64,000 nucleotides of DNA from Microbacteriaceae bacterium (GCA_019638805.1 JAHBTA010000005.1:1-64000), one strand, 5' to 3'. Positions 53,086 to 62,170 are shown, counted from the stretch's first letter. Translations and numbers: made by a program. Notes: generated by a model from the sequence alone, not told the origin.

Positions 53086-53681
53086 TGGCGCGCCGGGCGG
53101 TCCGCACGACGGCGCGGTTCACCCGCGCCGAGCTCGAGCATTTCCGGGGCCGGAGCATCCCCGACCTGGTGGGTCCCGGGCTGAAGCTCCTGTTCGTGGG
53201 CATCAACCCGGGGCTCTGGACTGCCGCGACCCAGACGCATTTCGCCCATCCGGGCAACCGGTTCTATCCGGCGCTTGCCGCCGCGGGCATCATCGATCTG
53301 CCGGACTTCGCCAGTGGGTTCACCGCCGACGACCGCACGCTCTTCCTGGCGCGCGGGCTGGGCATCTCGAACCTGGTGGCGCGTGCATCGGCCCGTGCGG
53401 ACGAGCTCACCGCCGACGAGCTGCGGCAGGGCGCCCAGCGGCTGCGGCTGAACCTGGCGGTCTGGCGGCCGCGCGTGGTCGCGGTCGTGGGCATCACGGC
53501 GTACCGCACCGCGTTCTCCCGCCCGAAGGCGCAGCAGGGCAGGCAGCACGAGGCGCTCGAGGGCGCGGAGCTGTGGGTGCTGCCCAACCCGAGCGGCCTC
53601 AACGCCCACGACACGGTCGCCACCCTGGCCGATGCCTATGCGGCGCCGGCCCGGAGCGCGGGGGTGCTGCCCCCGGCATGA
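53085..53681 (+). CDS. mug: Mismatch-specific uracil/thymine DNA glycosylase
   Basis: A 198-residue protein of uracil-DNA glycosylase family 2. The catalytic GINPGLWTA (Asn41) and HPGNRFYPAL are intact, as is the LPNPSGLNAH minor-groove wedge. It removes U or T opposite G. GTG start overlapping the flotillin stop. Confidence 0.93.
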   Translation: MARRAVRTTARFTRAELEHFRGRSIPDLVGPGLKLLFVGINPGLWTAATQTHFAHPGNRFYPALAAAGIIDLPDFASGFTADDRTLFLARGLGISNLVARASARADELTADELRQGAQRLRLNLAVWRPRVVAVVGITAYRTAFSRPKAQQGRQHEALEGAELWVLPNPSGLNAHDTVATLADAYAAPARSAGVLPPA

Positions 53682-53700
53682 CCGGCCGCGCGCGTCGCCG

Positions 53701-54723
53701 TCACGCCAGCGCCGGGACGATGTCCTTCACGATCGACTCGAGCACGCGCACGTTGAACTCCACACCCAGCTGATTGGGGACGGTGACCAGCACCGTGTCC
53801 GCGGCGGCGACCGCCGCATCCTGAGCCAGCTCGGCGGCGATCTTGTCCGGTTCTCCGATGTAGCTGCGGCCGAACCGGGCCAGGTCCGCGCCGATGTATC
53901 CGACCTGATCCGTCGCGTCGGCCTGCGCACGCAGGCCGAAGTAGTGCCGCGTCTCGTCGTCGATGAGGGGCAGGATGCTGCGGCTGACCGAGATGCGCGG
54001 CGCCCGGCCCTGCTCACCGGCATCGTGCCCCGCGTCCGTCCACGCCGTGCGGAACATCGCGATCTGCTCGGCCTGAAGCTCGTCGAACGGCACCCCGGTG
54101 TCCTCGGTCAGCAGGGTCGAGCTCATCAGGTTCATGCCCTGCTCGGCGGTCCACACGGCCGTTGCGCGCGTCCCGGCGCCCCACCAGATGCGGTCGCGCA
54201 GTCCGGGTGACTGCGGCTGAACGGCCAGAGCACCCGCCGGGCTCATCTGAGGGTTCGCGCGGACGACGGGGTGGCCCGCGATCGCGTGCCGGAACAGCTC
54301 GGCGTGCGCTCGCGCCATGTCGGCATCCGTCTCGCCCTCGACGGGCACGTGCCCGAACGCGGCCGCGCCGTCCAGCGCGGGCTCGGGCGAGCCGCGGCTG
54401 ATGCCCAGCTGCAGCCGCCCGCCGCTGATCAGATCGGTCGCGGCGGCCTCCTCGGCCATGTAGAGCGGGTTCTCGTAACGCATGTCGATCACGGCCGTGC
54501 CCAGCTCGATGGCCGAGGTGCGGGCCGCCATCGCCGAGAGCAGCGGAAACGGCGAGGCGAGCTGCCGCGCGAAGTGGTGCACCCGCACGAAAGCACCCGA
54601 GACGCCGACCTCCTCGGCCGCGACCGCGAGCTCGATGGTCTGCAGCAGGGCGTCGCTGCCCGTGCGCACCTGCGAGCCGGGCACGTCCTGCCAGTGGCCG
54701 AAGCTCAGGAAACCGATCCTCAC
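53701..54723 (-). CDS. LLM-class flavin- or F420-dependent monooxygenase
   Basis: A 340-residue luciferase-like TIM-barrel protein: VRIGFLSFGHW start, FVRVHHFARQLASPFPLLSAMAARTS, then LGTAVIDMRYENPLYMAEEAAATDLISGGRL (split here) and GISRGSPEPAL. The GTG at 54723 starts at the first strand; an in-frame TTG 18 bases upstream adds only polar residues. Cofactor FMN or F420; the divergent neighbour is an F420-type protein, which makes F420 plausible. Substrate unknown. Confidence 0.87.
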   Translation of the reverse strand: MRIGFLSFGHWQDVPGSQVRTGSDALLQTIELAVAAEEVGVSGAFVRVHHFARQLASPFPLLSAMAARTSAIELGTAVIDMRYENPLYMAEEAAATDLISGGRLQLGISRGSPEPALDGAAAFGHVPVEGETDADMARAHAELFRHAIAGHPVVRANPQMSPAGALAVQPQSPGLRDRIWWGAGTRATAVWTAEQGMNLMSSTLLTEDTGVPFDELQAEQIAMFRTAWTDAGHDAGEQGRAPRISVSRSILPLIDDETRHYFGLRAQADATDQVGYIGADLARFGRSYIGEPDKIAAELAQDAAVAAADTVLVTVPNQLGVEFNVRVLESIVKDIVPALA

Positions 54724-54749
54724 CGTGCCATTGGAGCACAATCGAACGC

Positions 54750-55235
54750 ATGCCTCTGCCGCGTGCGCTCCGTCCCGCCGTCGCCTGGGCCTCGCGCACC
54801 CGGCTGTTCCGGCGGGTCGGCCCGGCGATCATGCCTCCGCTCGAGCGCGCCATGCGGGTGGTGTCGAGGGGGCGGATGCCGCTGAGCGGGCTCGCCGTGC
54901 CCTCGCTCGTGCTGCACACCACGGGCGCGCGATCCGGCCTCGAGCGCAGCACCGAGCTCATGTACTGCCCGGACGGGGAGGACATGCTCGTCACGGGCAG
55001 CAACTTCGCGCGCGAGCATCACCCTGCCTGGACCTCGAACCTGCTCGCGCACCCGGATGCCGCGGTCACCCTGGGCGGGCGCCGCATCCCGGTCGCCGCG
55101 GAGCTCGTGCCGGCGGACGAGCGCGAGGCGACCTGGGTCAGGCTGGAGCGGAACTGGCCGGGCTACCGCGGCTACGAGCGCGCCGCCGGACGGGAGCTGC
55201 GGATCTTCCGGTTGCGGCGCGTCAGTCGCCCGTGA
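54750..55235 (+). CDS. Deazaflavin (F420)-dependent nitroreductase family protein
   Basis: A 161-residue split-barrel protein of the Ddn family: VPSLVLHTTGARSGLERSTELMYC, MLVTGSNFAREHHPAW, and NLLAHPDAAVTLGGRRI. These bind F420 and reduce nitro compounds or quinones. Divergent from the LLM oxidoreductase, with only the start regions between them. It overlaps the convergent GH15 gene end by 14 bases. Confidence 0.9.
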   Translation: MPLPRALRPAVAWASRTRLFRRVGPAIMPPLERAMRVVSRGRMPLSGLAVPSLVLHTTGARSGLERSTELMYCPDGEDMLVTGSNFAREHHPAWTSNLLAHPDAAVTLGGRRIPVAAELVPADEREATWVRLERNWPGYRGYERAAGRELRIFRLRRVSRP

Positions 55236-57042
55236 CGTCGGGCTGCACCGCCCGGCCCCCGGCCTCGCCGCCCGCGGCGATCGCCTCGGCCGCCCCGACC
55301 AGGGCGAGGTGCGAGAGCGCCTGCGGCGTGTTGCCCATCTGGCGGCCGGTGGCCGGGTCGTACTCCTCGCTCAGGATCCCGACGTCGTTGCAGAACGAGA
55401 CGAGCCGGTCCATGAGGGCGATCGCGTCATCCAGCCGGCCGGATTCGGCGTACTGCTGCGCGAGCCAGAACGAGCAGGCCAGGAACGGGTGCTCGCCGCC
55501 GTCGATGCCGTCGACGGAGCTCTCGGTGCGGTAGCGCATGAGCAGACCGTCGCGCAGGAGGTCCTGCTCGAGGGCGGCGACCGTCCCGAGCATGCGCGGG
55601 TCGTCCGGGGCGGCGTAGCCGATCTGGGCGAGCTGCAGCAGCGAGGCGTCGACCTCGGCAGAGTCGTAGGACTGCACGAAGCTGCCGCGGCCGGGGTCGA
55701 ACCCGTGCTCGTCGATCTCGGCGCGCAGCCGGTCCCGCAGTGCCTCCCAGCGGGCCACCGGCCCGGCGAGCCCGTGCTCGCGAACCGCGCGGATCCCGCA
55801 CTCGAAGGCCGCCCACAGCATGGCGCGCGAATGCGTGAAGGTGCGCAGCGGTCCGCGGATCTCCCAGATCCCGTTGTCGGGGCGGTCGAGGTTGTGCTCG
55901 ACGAAATCCAGGAGCGCGACCTGCAACGACCAGGAGAACGTGCTCTCGGCGATCCCGATCGTGCGCGCCTTCTCCAGCGCGAGCATGACCTCGCCGAACA
56001 CGTCGCCCTGGAACTGGAGGTACGCCGCGTTGCCCACGCGCACCGGTGCGGCGCCGCGATAGCCCGGCAGCGAGGCGAGCTCGGTCTCGGGCAGGCGCCG
56101 CTCGCCCGCGAGCCCGTACATGATCTGCACGTCGGCCGGGTCGCCCGCGATCGCGCGCAGCAGCCAGTCGCGCCACTCCATGGCCTCGGTCTGGAACCCG
56201 TGGCTCATGAGCGCGCTCAGGGTGAGCGCCGCATCCCGCAGCCAGACGTAGCGGTAGTCCCAGTTGCGCACGCCGCCGGCCTCCTCGGGCAGGCTCGTCG
56301 TCGCCGCGGCCACGACGCCGCCGGTGTCCTCGTGCGTGAGGGCGCGCAGCACGAGCAGCGAGCGGCGCACCGCCTCGTCGTAGCGGCCGAGATCGGTGCA
56401 CGGCTCGACCCAGTGGCGCCACCAGGCGCGGGTCGCCTCGATGCGGTCGTCGACCGGCATCGGCTCCGGGGGAGGCCGGTGCGAGGGGAACCAGGTCAGC
56501 ACGGTGTCGACCTGCTCGCCCGCGGAGACCTCGAATACCGCCCGGTGCGATCGCCCCTCGGCCTGCAGGCGCGGACCGCGGACCACGGCGGCGTCCGGCC
56601 CGGCCACCGCCAGGATGGTGTGGGTGCTCCCGTCGCCCTCCGGGAGCTGCCGCACCCAGGGGACGGCGTCCGCGTAGTCGAACCGGATGCGCAGCACCTG
56701 CTCCATGCGGACCGTGCCCTCGATGCCGCGCACCCGGCGCACCAGGTCGGCACGGCGATCGCCGTGCGGCATGAGGTCGATCACCTCGACGGTGCCGGTG
56801 GGGGTCTCCCAGCGCGTCACGAGCACAAAGGTGTCGGGCTCGTAGTGCCGCGAGGTGCACCGTCCGGCGCCCGCGGGTGCCAGGCGCCAGTGGCCGTGCT
56901 CCTCATCCCCGAGCAGGGCCCCGAACGTCGACGGCGAGTCGAAGCGCGGCAGGCACAGCCAGTCGATGCTGCCGTCCGTGCCCACCAAGGCGCCCGTGTG
57001 ACAGTCGCCGATGAGCGCGTAGTCCTCGATCGCGAGCGGCAC
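55222..57042 (-). CDS. GH15-family glucoamylase/trehalase-like hydrolase
   Basis: A 606-residue cytoplasmic protein. The N-terminal beta domain opens IEDYALIGDCHTGALVGTDGSIDWLCLPRFDSP (two parts), the TREH_N-type start of actinobacterial GH15 enzymes. The (alpha/alpha)6 barrel has NWDYRYVWLRDAAL with the catalytic-region Trp/Arg/Asp and the late SEEYDPATGRQMGNTPQALSH, whose Glu fits the general base. Members split trehalose or alpha-glucans. GTG start at 57042 fits the domain edge. Confidence 0.9.
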   Translation of the reverse strand: MPLAIEDYALIGDCHTGALVGTDGSIDWLCLPRFDSPSTFGALLGDEEHGHWRLAPAGAGRCTSRHYEPDTFVLVTRWETPTGTVEVIDLMPHGDRRADLVRRVRGIEGTVRMEQVLRIRFDYADAVPWVRQLPEGDGSTHTILAVAGPDAAVVRGPRLQAEGRSHRAVFEVSAGEQVDTVLTWFPSHRPPPEPMPVDDRIEATRAWWRHWVEPCTDLGRYDEAVRRSLLVLRALTHEDTGGVVAAATTSLPEEAGGVRNWDYRYVWLRDAALTLSALMSHGFQTEAMEWRDWLLRAIAGDPADVQIMYGLAGERRLPETELASLPGYRGAAPVRVGNAAYLQFQGDVFGEVMLALEKARTIGIAESTFSWSLQVALLDFVEHNLDRPDNGIWEIRGPLRTFTHSRAMLWAAFECGIRAVREHGLAGPVARWEALRDRLRAEIDEHGFDPGRGSFVQSYDSAEVDASLLQLAQIGYAAPDDPRMLGTVAALEQDLLRDGLLMRYRTESSVDGIDGGEHPFLACSFWLAQQYAESGRLDDAIALMDRLVSFCNDVGILSEEYDPATGRQMGNTPQALSHLALVGAAEAIAAGGEAGGRAVQPDVTGD

Positions 57043-57068
57043 GATGCTGTCCCTGGGCCGTCCCGGGC

Positions 57069-57353
57069 TCAGCTCGCGAGCAGGTCGCCGCGTTCCGGGT
57101 GGCGGCCGAACCACTCCGAGACGTACCAGCAGGTCGCGCGTACGGGACCCGCCTCGCGGGCCTCCACGTCATCCATCGCGTAGCTCACGAGCTGATCGGC
57201 GTAGCCGCGCCCCCGGTACATGGGAACGGTCACCGTGCGGTGGAAGACGATGCCGGCACCGTGGTCGAGATACTCGGCCGTGCTCACCAGCTGCCCGTCC
57301 ACGTGCATCGTGTAGCGGTGGGCGTCGGGATCGTGGCGGAACTCGGTGGCCAT
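57069..57353 (-). CDS. Small GNAT-like acetyltransferase (YjdJ/Gtn1 type)
   Basis: A 94-residue protein of the short GNAT family: YRGRGYADQLVSYAMDD (acetyl-CoA loop) and ATCWYVSEWF followed by HPE. These small forms have only the core of the fold and unclear substrates. It lies upstream of the GH15 gene on the same strand with 26 bases between. Confidence 0.87.
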   Translation of the reverse strand: MATEFRHDPDAHRYTMHVDGQLVSTAEYLDHGAGIVFHRTVTVPMYRGRGYADQLVSYAMDDVEAREAGPVRATCWYVSEWFGRHPERGDLLAS

Positions 57354-57404
57354 GGCCCCAGGCTAGCCCGGCGAACCCGGAGGTGCCGGACGTAGGCTGC
57401 GTTC

Positions 57405-57893
57405 ATGGGGATCAGGGACATACCACTCACCACGATCGACGGGGAGCACACCTCGCTCGCCGACTATGCGGATCGCACCGTCATGGTCGTCAACGTCGCG
57501 TCGCGCTGCGGCAACACCCCGCAGTACGCGAAGCTCGAGCAGCTCCAGCGCGAGTACGCCGACCGCGGGTTCACGGTGCTCGGCTTCCCGTGCAACCAGT
57601 TCATGGGTCAGGAGCCGGGCAGCAACGAGCAGATCAAGGAGTTCTGCTCGACCACCTACGGCGTGACGTTCCCGCTCATGGACAAGGTCCACGTCAACGG
57701 GCGAGGCGCACATCCGCTGTACGCCGAGCTGACCCGGACGGTCGCCGACGACGGCAAGGCGGGCAAGGTCGAGTGGAATTTCGAGAAGTTCGTCATCGCG
57801 CCCGATGACACCGTGACGCGCTTCCGCCCGAAGACGCAGCCCGATGATCCCGCCGTCCTCTCCGCGATCGAGGCCGCACTGGCTCTAGTCTGA
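57405..57893 (+). CDS. Glutathione peroxidase-type thiol peroxidase
   Basis: A 162-residue thioredoxin-fold peroxidase. Peroxidatic Cys35 in NVASRCGNTPQY, then GFPCNQFMGQEPG and the WNFEKF motif. The second cysteine in EFCSTTYGVTFP suggests a thioredoxin-dependent cycle, as expected in organisms without glutathione. Reduces peroxides. The next gene starts 5 bases downstream. Confidence 0.94.
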   Translation: MGIRDIPLTTIDGEHTSLADYADRTVMVVNVASRCGNTPQYAKLEQLQREYADRGFTVLGFPCNQFMGQEPGSNEQIKEFCSTTYGVTFPLMDKVHVNGRGAHPLYAELTRTVADDGKAGKVEWNFEKFVIAPDDTVTRFRPKTQPDDPAVLSAIEAALALV

Positions 57894-57897
57894 TCGC

Positions 57898-58887
57898 GTG
57901 TTCATCCTCGCCATCATCTGCGCCGCCATCGGCGTCATCGCCATCATCGTCGCCGCCTCGAACGCGCGTGCCCGCGTGATCGCGTCCGGCGAGACCCCCA
58001 GCGGCAGCGCCTTCAAGCGCGGCACCAACGTGATCATCTCGCGGGCGGCTCGCTGGGCCGCGGCCGGCCTGTTCTTCCTGGCCGTGCTGTTCACTCTGTT
58101 CAGCTCGTTCTTCCGGCAGGACGTGGGCCAGGCCAACGTTCTGCGCGACTGGACGGGAGCGATCGTGGGCTACGAGACCGAGGCGGGCCTGCACGCCAAG
58201 GCGCCCTGGGTCGACACCGTCACCTTCGACGTGCGCAACCAGCGCGCGGTCTTCGTCAGCGAGCAGCAGCCGGGCGAGGGCGACAACATCGGCGGCGCCC
58301 CCGACGGCCCGCAGATCACGGTGCAGGATGCCGAGGGCGTCACCGCGAACATCGACATCGCGATCCGCTACAGCCTCGATCCCGACGCGGTGATCGACAT
58401 CTACAGCGCGTACTACAACGAGGACAACCTCCGCACCCGGCTCATCTTCAACGACATCCGCTCCGTGGTGCGCTCGGTTCCCGGCCGATACACCACCATC
58501 GAAATGCTGACCAACCGCAACGCGGTGCAGGAGGACATCCTCAAGGCGCTCCAGGCCCGCTGGAAGGGCGACGGCATCATCGTGGAGGACGTCGCCCTCC
58601 AGGAGATCCGGTACGGCGAGCAGGTCACCAACGCCTACGCCGCCGCGCAGGAGGCGCAGATCAACGTCGAGACCGAGCAGGCCAAGCTCGAGGCCGCGAA
58701 GGTTTCGGCGCAGCAGAAGGTCGTGCAGGCGCAGGCCGAAGCGGATGCCAACGCGATCCTCGCGGCGAGCCTCACCGACGCGATCCTCAAGCAGCGCTAC
58801 CTCGACACGCTCAAGGAGCTCGCCGCAGCGGGCAACCTGGTGGTCGTGCCGGAGGGGTTCAGCGGGTTGGTGAGCCTGTCCAAGTAG
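57898..58887 (+). CDS. Prohibitin/HflK-like SPFH membrane protein
   Basis: A 329-residue protein with two N-terminal hydrophobic helices (about 2-20 and 52-70), an SPFH domain (about 80-250) and a short coiled coil with AQEAQINVETEQAKLEAAKV. It resembles prohibitin/stomatin proteins that form membrane rings and guard membrane protein quality. GTG start. Second SPFH protein in the window besides the flotillin. Confidence 0.9.
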   Translation: MFILAIICAAIGVIAIIVAASNARARVIASGETPSGSAFKRGTNVIISRAARWAAAGLFFLAVLFTLFSSFFRQDVGQANVLRDWTGAIVGYETEAGLHAKAPWVDTVTFDVRNQRAVFVSEQQPGEGDNIGGAPDGPQITVQDAEGVTANIDIAIRYSLDPDAVIDIYSAYYNEDNLRTRLIFNDIRSVVRSVPGRYTTIEMLTNRNAVQEDILKALQARWKGDGIIVEDVALQEIRYGEQVTNAYAAAQEAQINVETEQAKLEAAKVSAQQKVVQAQAEADANAILAASLTDAILKQRYLDTLKELAAAGNLVVVPEGFSGLVSLSK

Positions 58888-58888
58888 C

Positions 58889-58911
58889 GGCCGGCCCGCT
58901 GGCGGCCGGCC
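58889..58911. terminator. Hairpin between convergent genes, probable bidirectional terminator
   Basis: Two GGCCGGCC blocks (58889-58896 and 58904-58911) can pair around a 7-base loop, between the stops of the SPFH and S4 genes. No T-run. Confidence 0.5.
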
Positions 58912-58925
58912 CGCGTAGCGACCGG

Positions 58926-59291
58926 CTAGTGCCCGCGCAGGCGCTCGATCTCGCGACGGTCGCGCTTGGTCGGCCGCCCGGCGCCGCGGTCGCGCTCGGC
59001 CAGGACCACGCGCTCCGCGCGCGGCGGAGGAGGTGGCGTGCGGTCGAGGAAGGCGGGCGCCGCGAGCGCGGCGCTCACGCGCTTGGTCAGGATCGCGCGC
59101 ACCTCCACGATGCGCTCGCGCGCCCCGGGCAGCACGACGCGGACCTCGTCGCCGGGCCGCACGACCTGGGCGGGCTTGGCCCGTTCGCCGTTGACCCGCA
59201 CATGCCCGGCCTTGCACAGCGCGGTCGCGGCGGAACGAGTCTTCGCGACCCGGATCGCCCAGATCCAGGCGTCGACGCGGCCCTCGCTCAC
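58926..59291 (-). CDS. S4-domain RNA-binding protein (Hsp15/HslR-like)
   Basis: A 121-residue protein. The S4 domain (about 4-60: RVDAWIWAIRVAKTRSAATALCKAGHVRVNGE) is followed by a basic C-terminal tail rich in Arg and ending RREIERLRGH. The Hsp15 relatives bind 50S subunits carrying stalled nascent chains. GTG start; no clear ribosome site. Confidence 0.9.
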   Translation of the reverse strand: MSEGRVDAWIWAIRVAKTRSAATALCKAGHVRVNGERAKPAQVVRPGDEVRVVLPGARERIVEVRAILTKRVSAALAAPAFLDRTPPPPPRAERVVLAERDRGAGRPTKRDRREIERLRGH

Positions 59292-59332
59292 GCGCGCAAG
59301 GCTACCGCTCGCGCGAGATCTAGGCTGGGTCC

Positions 59333-59848
59333 ATGACCCGCGCGCACCACGACCCGAGCGCGCGCCGCCCGCACGGCCCCGAGGACGTCTGGGTCGACGG
59401 ACCGCAGGGACGCTACTGGGGCCGGTTCGGCGCCGCCGGGCTGCTCGTCGCCCACCCCGACGCGGGTGTGCTGCTCCAGCTGCGGGTCGGCTGGAGCCAC
59501 TTCGGCGGCACCTGGGGCCTGCCGGGCGGCGCCCGGAAGCAGGGCGAGAGCGCCGAGCAGGCCGCCATCCGCGAGGCGGACGAGGAGGCGTCGGTGCCCC
59601 CGGACGCGGTGACCGTCCTGGGCACTCGCGTGCTCGACCTCGGGTACTGGACCTACACGACCGTGCTGGCCCGGGCATCCCACGTGTTCGAGCCGCGCGC
59701 GGGCGACGCCGAGAGCGTCGAGCTGCGCTGGGTCGCGTTCGACGACGTCGCGGGCCTGCCCCTGCACCCCGGGGTGGAGGCGTCCTGGCCGGGGCTGCGG
59801 GACGAGCTAGGCGCTCTGGACGAGGACCTCCGCGACGTCCTGAGCTAG
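59333..59848 (+). CDS. NUDIX hydrolase
   Basis: A 171-residue protein with the complete Nudix box in GGARKQGESAEQAAIREADE followed by EAS (about 66-88). It hydrolyses a nucleoside diphosphate linked to another group; substrate unknown. Its last 42 bases overlap the convergent repeat-protein gene. Confidence 0.93.
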   Translation: MTRAHHDPSARRPHGPEDVWVDGPQGRYWGRFGAAGLLVAHPDAGVLLQLRVGWSHFGGTWGLPGGARKQGESAEQAAIREADEEASVPPDAVTVLGTRVLDLGYWTYTTVLARASHVFEPRAGDAESVELRWVAFDDVAGLPLHPGVEASWPGLRDELGALDEDLRDVLS

Positions 59849-60277
59849 CGACGCCTTCCACGCGGCGAGCCCGCGCACGGTCGGGGACTCGTCGGCGGCG
59901 AGTTCGCTCATGACGTCGGCGGGCACGAAGTAGTTGACCGCGACCCAGCCGCGCACCGTGGCCGACTCGTCGTGGGCGAGTTCGCGCAGCACGTCGCACG
60001 GCGCGGCCTGGTTGCGGGCCAGGCAGGCGCGCACGCCCTCGTCCGGGTCGTGGGCGAGCCGCTCGTAGAGCTCGGCCGGCGCGTGGTAGCTGCTGGCGAC
60101 GCTCTCGCGGATCTTGGGGTTGGGATCCTCGGCCAGCACGCGCAGGCGGTGGATCTTGCTCGCCGTCACCGGGGGGGCGGGGTGGAGTGCCGCCACCTCC
60201 TCCGGGGTCAGCATGCTCGGCGCCATGGCCGCCAGCTGCGCGCGCTGAGCCGGTGTGTTGAACCGGATGCACGACAT
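59807..60277 (-). CDS. LRV/HEAT-like repeat protein
   Basis: A 156-residue protein. From about residue 47 it has four repeats of about 24 residues of the type LAEDPNPKIRESVASSYHAP, LAHDPDEGVRACLARNQAAP, LAHDESATVRGWVAVNYFVP, LAADESPTVRGLAAW. These match leucine-rich variant repeats, a curved alpha-helical binding surface. Partner unknown. It overlaps the NUDIX gene end in antisense by 42 bases. Confidence 0.82.
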   Translation of the reverse strand: MSCIRFNTPAQRAQLAAMAPSMLTPEEVAALHPAPPVTASKIHRLRVLAEDPNPKIRESVASSYHAPAELYERLAHDPDEGVRACLARNQAAPCDVLRELAHDESATVRGWVAVNYFVPADVMSELAADESPTVRGLAAWKASLAQDVAEVLVQSA

Positions 60278-60361
60278 GTCGGAAGGCTACGCCCGGCCGC
60301 CTGCGCCCCGGGTCCGGACGCGCCGGGGCGCGGCTAGACTCGGGCGACGATAGGAGGGCCC

Positions 60362-60964
60362 GTGACGAGCGTGAGCACCCGGATTCTGACGATCCCCAAC
60401 CTGCTCAGCCTCATCCGCCTCCTGCTCATCCCGGTCTTCCTCGTCCTGCTGGTGGCCGGCCAGTACGTCGCGGCGCTCGTGGTGCTCGTGGTGTCGAGCC
60501 TCACCGACTTCGTGGACGGCTACATCGCCCGGCACTTCAACCAGATGAGCCGGCTGGGCCAGCTCCTGGACCCGGCTGCCGACCGGCTGTTCATCTTCTC
60601 GACGCTCATCGGTCTGGCCTGGACGGGGTTCATCCCGTGGTGGCTCGCGGGCGCCATCCTTGCGCGCGAGCTGCTGCTCCTGATCGTGGGCGTCATCCTC
60701 GCCAACCACGGCTACGGGCCGCTGCCCGTGCACCATCTGGGCAAGATGGGCACCTTCGCGCTGCTCACCGCCATGCCCCTCCTGGTGCTCGGGGCGGCCT
60801 TCCCGCAGCTCGCCGATGCGACCGATCCGATCGCCTGGGCGGCCGCGCTGTGGGGGGTCTTCCTGTACTGGTGGGCCGGCATCCTGTACGCGCTCCAGGC
60901 CGGGCGATTGATCCGATATCCGGGGGATGCGCGCCAGGCCGCATCCGATAGCCTTGACGCCTGA
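60362..60964 (+). CDS. CDP-alcohol phosphatidyltransferase (phospholipid synthesis)
   Basis: A 200-residue membrane protein with about five spans. The family motif D-G-x2-A-R-x8-G-x3-D-x3-D is present in VDGYIARHFNQMSRLGQLLD followed by PAADR. It joins a CDP-diacylglycerol to an alcohol; phosphatidylglycerol-phosphate or cardiolipin synthesis is likely. GTG start. It precedes garA in the usual actinobacterial order. Confidence 0.92.
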   Translation: MTSVSTRILTIPNLLSLIRLLLIPVFLVLLVAGQYVAALVVLVVSSLTDFVDGYIARHFNQMSRLGQLLDPAADRLFIFSTLIGLAWTGFIPWWLAGAILARELLLLIVGVILANHGYGPLPVHHLGKMGTFALLTAMPLLVLGAAFPQLADATDPIAWAAALWGVFLYWWAGILYALQAGRLIRYPGDARQAASDSLDA

Positions 60965-60974
60965 GGAGGTCACG

Positions 60975-61472
60975 ATGGTCGATGCCGGGGATGAGCCCGC
61001 CGCCACCGGTGACTCCGGGTCCGGGGGCGCCGTAGCGCCCGGGGGCTCGGGGGACACGACGGCGCATTTCACCGACGAGTTCGTCGCCCAGCTCGCGGCC
61101 ATGGAGGCCGGGATCTCCCCGGAGGAGCAGGAGTCGATCGCGGCGCTGCCGTCCGGTTCCGCCCTGCTCATCGTCCGCCGCGGCCCCAACGTCGGTGCCC
61201 GATTCCTGCTGGATGCCGACAGCACCGTCGCGGGACGTCACCCCGACGCGGACATCTTCCTCGACGACGTGACGGTGTCCCGCCGGCACGCCGAGTTCAC
61301 CCGGGTGGGCACCTCGTTCCAGGTGCGCGACCTCGGCTCGATGAACGGCACGTACTTCGATGGCGTGCGCATCGAGTCGGCGCTCCTCTCCGACGGCGCG
61401 GAGGTCCAGATCGGCAAGTACCGGCTCACGTTCTACGCGTCGCGCCACGATCTCGTGCGGCCGAGAACCTGA
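60975..61472 (+). CDS. garA: FHA-domain metabolic regulator GarA/OdhI
   Basis: A 165-residue protein. An acidic, Gly-rich N-terminus has the phospho-acceptor region DTTAHFTDEF (Thr pair at about 28-29, the site class phosphorylated by PknB/PknG in relatives). The C-terminal FHA domain (about 60-150) has VAGRHPDADIFLDDVTVSRRHAEF and SMNGTYFDG. Unphosphorylated GarA inhibits 2-oxoglutarate dehydrogenase and controls glutamate metabolism. GAGGAGGT ribosome site. Coupled to ftsR by TGATG. Confidence 0.94.
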   Translation: MVDAGDEPAATGDSGSGGAVAPGGSGDTTAHFTDEFVAQLAAMEAGISPEEQESIAALPSGSALLIVRRGPNVGARFLLDADSTVAGRHPDADIFLDDVTVSRRHAEFTRVGTSFQVRDLGSMNGTYFDGVRIESALLSDGAEVQIGKYRLTFYASRHDLVRPRT

Positions 61473-62170
61473 TGGCGGGGGCAGCTCTTCCGGCGAGGCA
61501 GCCGGCCGGTACGTCGCCGCTTCTCAGCATCGGGCAGGTGCTCGCGCGACTCAGTCCCGAGTTCCCGGATCTCTCCCCGTCGAAGCTGCGCTTCCTCGAG
61601 GAGCGCCAGCTCATCTCCCCGGCGCGCACCGAGTCCGGGTACCGCAAGTTCTCACCGGCCGACCTCGAGCGGCTGCGTTTCGTGCTGTCGATGCAGCGGG
61701 ACTACTACCTGCCGCTCAAGGTCATCCGCGGCTATCTCGACGACCTCGACGCGGGGCGCGAGCCGGTGCTTCCCGGCGGTGCGACCGTCACGGCGCCCTC
61801 GATGCTGCCGAGCGACCGGAGGCTCACGCGCGACGAGCTCGTGCGGGAGGCCGGGGCCACGCCCGCGCTGCTCACCGACGCGATCAGCGCCTCGCTCATC
61901 GTCGCGGCCGAGCACTACGGCGAGGACACGCTGACGGTGCTCAAGGCCCTCGCCGAGCTGCGCCGCTCGGGCATCGAACCGCGGCACCTGCGGGGTTTCC
62001 GGGCCGCGGCCGAGCGCGAGCTGGGGCTCATCGAGAGCGCCCTGATCCCGATGGCGCGCCGCAAGGACGCCGCGAGCCGGGCGCGTGCCGCCGAGCTGGC
62101 GCGGGAGATCGCGGGGCAGCTCGAGGTCGTGCGCTCGAGCCTCATCCGGACGGCACTGGGCCGCCTGTAA
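61472..62170 (+). CDS. ftsR: MerR-family regulator FtsR
   Basis: A 232-residue protein with a MerR winged helix (about 15-85: LLSIGQVLARLSPEFPDLSPSKLRFLEERQLI given in part, then ESGYRKFSPADLERLRFVL). This is the FtsR type, which in corynebacteria activates ftsZ. Conserved next to garA in actinobacteria. Confidence 0.9.
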   Translation: MAGAALPARQPAGTSPLLSIGQVLARLSPEFPDLSPSKLRFLEERQLISPARTESGYRKFSPADLERLRFVLSMQRDYYLPLKVIRGYLDDLDAGREPVLPGGATVTAPSMLPSDRRLTRDELVREAGATPALLTDAISASLIVAAEHYGEDTLTVLKALAELRRSGIEPRHLRGFRAAAERELGLIESALIPMARRKDAASRARAAELAREIAGQLEVVRSSLIRTALGRL

